Shown here piece after piece: positions 61,571-64,000 of a stretch of DNA of 64,000 bases. The notes under the pieces are model-generated. The model did not search any database and was not told the origin of the DNA. It saw nothing but the letters and a program-made list of their open reading frames with translations. Where the stretch lies: positions 3,720,001 to 3,784,000 of the forward strand of contig NZ_CP042430.1 in the NCBI RefSeq assembly GCF_007970665.1, in the 5' to 3' direction. This DNA comes from Baekduia soli (lineage in GTDB: Bacteria; Actinomycetota; Thermoleophilia; Solirubrobacterales; Solirubrobacteraceae). Position numbers and translations under genes: made by a program. Position 1 is the first letter of the stretch, and the number at the start of each line of letters is the position of its first letter.

Positions 61571-62431
61571 ATGCCTCTCAGCGCAGCGGTGGACGGGTTC
61601 CGGCTGGCCTACGACCGTGCGGGGTCCGGGCCACCCGTCGTGCTCCTGCACGGCTGGCCCGGCGACCGCCAGGACCACCGCGAGGTCGTCCCGCTCCTGA
61701 CCGGCGCCGCCGACGTGGTGGTGCCCGACCTGCGCGGCTTCGGCGAGTCCGACAAGCACCCCGCCGACCCCAAGGAGGCCTACGGCGCGCCGGCCCAGGT
61801 GCGCAGCGTGCTCGGCCTCATGGACGAGCTGGGGCTCGAGGACGTCGTGCTCTCGGGCTACGACGTCGGCAGCCGCGTGGCCCAGGCCGTCGCGCGGGCG
61901 GCGCCCGGGCGCGTCCGCGCCCTGGTCGTCACGCCGCCGCTGCCCGGCGCCGGCCACCGGGTCCTGCGCCCGGAGTCCCAGCCCGAGTTCTGGTACCAGT
62001 CCTTCCACCGGATCGCGCTCTCCGAGGTCCTGCTGGACGGCAATGCCGACGGGGTCCTGGCCTACCTGCGCCACTTCTGGAACCACTGGTCGGCGCCGGG
62101 CTGGGAGCCCGACGAGGACGCGCTGCGCCGGCTGGCCGCCCACTACGCGCCGCCCGGCGCGTTCACCGCCTCCATCGGCTGGTACCGCGCCGGCTCGGGC
62201 ATGGTGGCCACCAGCCTGAGCGAGACCGTCCCCGAGGCCGCCGACCGCATCGCGGTCCCGACGACCGTCCTGTGGCCCGAGCACGACCCGATCTTCCCGC
62301 GCGAATGGGCCGACCGCCTCGGCGAGTTCTTCGCCGAGGTGACCGTGCTCGACCTGCCCGGCAGCGGGCACTTCGCGCCGCTGGAGACGCCCGACGGCGT
62401 CGCGCGTGCCATCCTCGCCGCCCTGGCGTAG
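61571..62431 (+). CDS. Alpha/beta hydrolase, epoxide hydrolase/dehalogenase-like (286 aa)
   Basis: HG oxyanion motif LLHGWPGDRQDHREVV and nucleophile elbow SGYDVGSRVAQ, where the aspartate would be the nucleophile as in epoxide hydrolases and haloacetate dehalogenases. Acid and base: EHDPIFP and PGSGHFAPLE. Thus a hydrolase of epoxides or haloacids is likelier than an esterase. ATG 61571 is preceded by tctagggtctgacc. The substrate is unknown. Confidence 0.85.
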   Translation: MPLSAAVDGFRLAYDRAGSGPPVVLLHGWPGDRQDHREVVPLLTGAADVVVPDLRGFGESDKHPADPKEAYGAPAQVRSVLGLMDELGLEDVVLSGYDVGSRVAQAVARAAPGRVRALVVTPPLPGAGHRVLRPESQPEFWYQSFHRIALSEVLLDGNADGVLAYLRHFWNHWSAPGWEPDEDALRRLAAHYAPPGAFTASIGWYRAGSGMVATSLSETVPEAADRIAVPTTVLWPEHDPIFPREWADRLGEFFAEVTVLDLPGSGHFAPLETPDGVARAILAALA

Positions 62432-62441
62432 GCTGGCCGCG

Positions 62442-62837
62442 ATGCCCACCGGACCGTCCCTCGTCACCGGCGTCGACTTCGTCTCGGTGCCCAGCCGGGA
62501 CTTCGACGCGGTCGTCGCGTTCTACGGCGAGACGCTCGGCCTGCCGCGCTCGGCCTATGTCCCCGACCGGGGCTTCGCGGAGTTCGAGACCGGCAACCTG
62601 ACGCTCAGCGTCATCCACTCCGAGCGGATGGGCCTGGAGTTCCACCGCCAGCCCAACCCCGTCGCCCTGCACGTCGACGACGTCGCGGCGGCGCGCGCGC
62701 AGCTCGAGGGACGGGGCGTCGCGTTCCACGGCGACGTCCTGGACACCGGCGTCTGCCACATGGCCTTCTTCTCGGACCCCGACGGCAACGCCCTCATGCT
62801 CCACCACCGCTACGCCCCGCGCACGCCGCCGGCGTGA
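62442..62837 (+). CDS. VOC/glyoxalase-fold protein (131 aa)
   Basis: Single-module glyoxalase/bleomycin-resistance-like protein: VDFVSVPSRDFDAVVAFYGE, then PVALHVDDVAAARAQLEGRG and MAFFSDPDGNALMLHHRY with the C-terminal metal-ligand region. ATG 62442 is preferred to 62406. It lies directly after the hydrolase gene, 10 bp away, and may be co-transcribed with it. The substrate is unknown. Confidence 0.8.
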   Translation: MPTGPSLVTGVDFVSVPSRDFDAVVAFYGETLGLPRSAYVPDRGFAEFETGNLTLSVIHSERMGLEFHRQPNPVALHVDDVAAARAQLEGRGVAFHGDVLDTGVCHMAFFSDPDGNALMLHHRYAPRTPPA

Positions 62838-62864
62838 GCCGGGCGCGCGCGAACGACGGCGGTC

Positions 62865-63908
62865 TCAGCCGGCCGGGACGGCGCCGGCCTCGCGCCGGGC
62901 GACCTCGGCGCGCACGACGGGCGCGACCTCGGTCCCGAAGCGCTCGATGGAGCGCAGCACGTCGCGATGGGCGACCGCGCCGACGCTCATCTGGCCGATG
63001 TAGCGGTCGTGGCCGAAGACCTCGTGCTCGTGCAGGATCTTCTCGGCCACCTGCTCGGCCGCGCCGACGGCCAGCGCCCCGCGCGGGGAGCGCAGCGCCT
63101 CGTACTCGGCGCGGCCCGACGGCGGCCAGCCGCGCTCGCGCCCGATCCGGTTCATCATCGCCAGGTAGGGGGCGGCGAACGCCGCGTCGGCCTGCGCGCT
63201 CGTCTCGCCGACGAAGGCGTGGGTGTTGATCGCGACGCGCGTCTGCGCGGGATCGTGGCCGGCCGCGCGGGCGGCGCCGCGGTAGAGCTCGACGAGCGGC
63301 GCGAAGCGTTCGTACTGGCCGCCGATGATCGCGATCGTCAGCGGCAGCCCGAGCGTGCCGGCGCGGACGACCGACTGCGGCGAGCCGCCGACGGCCACCC
63401 AGACCGGGAGGCGCTCCTGGACGGGCCGGGGCCAGACGCCGGCGTCCTGCAGCGGGGCGCGCAGGCGCCCCGACCACGTGACGTGGGTGCTGTCGCGCAG
63501 GCGCAGGAGCAGGTCGAGCTTCTCGGCGTAGAGGTCGTCGTAGTCGTCGAGGTCGTAGCCGAAGAGCGGGAAGGACTCGATGAACGAGCCACGGCCGGCC
63601 ATGATCTCCGCCCGCCCACCCGAGAGCAGGTCGACCTCGGCGAACTGCTGGAAGACGCGCACCGGGTCGTCCGAGCTCAGCACGGTGACGGCGCTGGAGA
63701 GCCGGATGTCCTTCGTGCGCATCGCGACCGCCGCCAGCGCGACGGCGGGCGAGGAGATGAGGAAGTCCTCGCGGTGGTGCTCGCCGATCGCGAAGACGTC
63801 GAGCCGGAGCTGGTCGGCGAGCTCGGCCTCCTCGATGAGCTCCTGCATCCGCTGCTGCGGGCTCACACCAGAGGCGAGGTCGGCGAAGGTGGCGAGTCCG
63901 AGATCCAT
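62865..63908 (-). CDS. Luciferase-like monooxygenase (347 aa)
   Basis: LLM-class flavin-dependent TIM barrel: [60 protein letters not shown] and [20 protein letters not shown]. Belongs to the LLM group that uses FMNH2 or F420 with organic substrates. ATG 63908 lies 6 bp after a -10-like TATGCT, so the message may be leaderless. The substrate is unknown. Confidence 0.87.
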   Translation of the reverse strand: MDLGLATFADLASGVSPQQRMQELIEEAELADQLRLDVFAIGEHHREDFLISSPAVALAAVAMRTKDIRLSSAVTVLSSDDPVRVFQQFAEVDLLSGGRAEIMAGRGSFIESFPLFGYDLDDYDDLYAEKLDLLLRLRDSTHVTWSGRLRAPLQDAGVWPRPVQERLPVWVAVGGSPQSVVRAGTLGLPLTIAIIGGQYERFAPLVELYRGAARAAGHDPAQTRVAINTHAFVGETSAQADAAFAAPYLAMMNRIGRERGWPPSGRAEYEALRSPRGALAVGAAEQVAEKILHEHEVFGHDRYIGQMSVGAVAHRDVLRSIERFGTEVAPVVRAEVARREAGAVPAG

Positions 63909-63914
63909 GCCGAC

Positions 63915-63942
63915 AGCATAGCGCGCTAGTTGTCTGCGCAAC
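63915..63942 (-). promoter_or_regulatory. Leaderless-type promoter with GTTG-N6-CAAC palindrome
   Basis: On the minus strand TTGCGC (63941-63936) and TATGCT (63920-63915), 15 bp apart, precede the ATG by 6 bp. The spacing is short. Two palindromes overlap: GTTG-N6-CAAC (63929-63942) and TAGCGCGCTA (63919-63928), either of which could be an operator. Confidence 0.45.
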
Positions 63943-64000
63943 GACCTCTGGGGTGGACCGGTTCGCCGGACCGTCCGCCGGCGCCCGCTCGTGCTGCGGA

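Overview
The window is very GC-rich with dense, often overlapping genes. Many starts are GTG or TTG. It carries F420-type oxidoreductases, a DUF2277 protein, a SigG-like ECF sigma factor and a Sec-exported calcium-repeat protein. This fits a high-GC actinobacterium, most likely Thermoleophilia/Solirubrobacterales-like; the lineage is an inference from gene style. I saw no rRNA, tRNA or CRISPR array.

Layout. (1) Positions 1 to about 10.7 kb are an integrated mobile island. It opens inside a large serine integrase and carries many tiny genes: a winged-helix-like protein, a ribbon-helix-helix repressor, a coiled-coil protein and zinc-ribbon proteins. It also has two cargo genes on the minus strand, a coiled-coil SpoIIE-type phosphatase and a PD-(D/E)XK nuclease-like protein. 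It ends with a P27-type small terminase subunit. No large terminase, capsid or tail gene is visible, so it looks like a phage satellite or the end of a larger element. (2) Positions 10.9 to 16.3 kb hold a Liv-type ABC importer operon with a LivM-LivG fusion. Divergent to it is a two-subunit CoA-transferase-fold enzyme (16.6 to 18.2 kb). (3) Positions 18.2 to 35.2 kb are ordinary chromosome: 2-hydroxyacid/2-hydroxyglutarate oxidases, NAD-dependent DNA ligase, an ECF sigma factor, a P1 peptidase, PIN, NYN and MYG1 proteins, an SDR, VOC proteins and F420 enzymes.

(4) Positions 35.8 to 47.7 kb form a functional block. It has an unusual regulator (degenerate KaiC/RecA-like domain, XRE HTH and cupin), a double DUF190 protein with two coupled CrcB fluoride channels, and a formamide locus (AmiS/UreI channel, formamidase, FmdB). 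A LysR regulator diverges from an NAD-linked formate dehydrogenase operon. Together these could import formamide, split it to ammonia and formate, and oxidise formate to CO2 with NADH formation. The formamidase, FmdB and LysR genes each carry an apparent single-base frameshift.

(5) Positions 47.7 to 64 kb hold an ABC-F protein, an MFS exporter, an alcohol dehydrogenase, a possible ion channel, a frameshifted CocE/NonD hydrolase and UPF0104-type membrane proteins. A complete 1,080-bp IS481-family element has inserted exactly at a CTAG stop-codon site. Small paired genes, a transglutaminase, a hydrolase and a luciferase-like monooxygenase follow.

A recurring theme is the CTAG palindrome acting as overlapping stop codons for convergent genes, which is also the target used by the IS element. 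Several genes seem frameshifted or lack a normal start codon. Some of these may be assembly errors in GC-rich runs.
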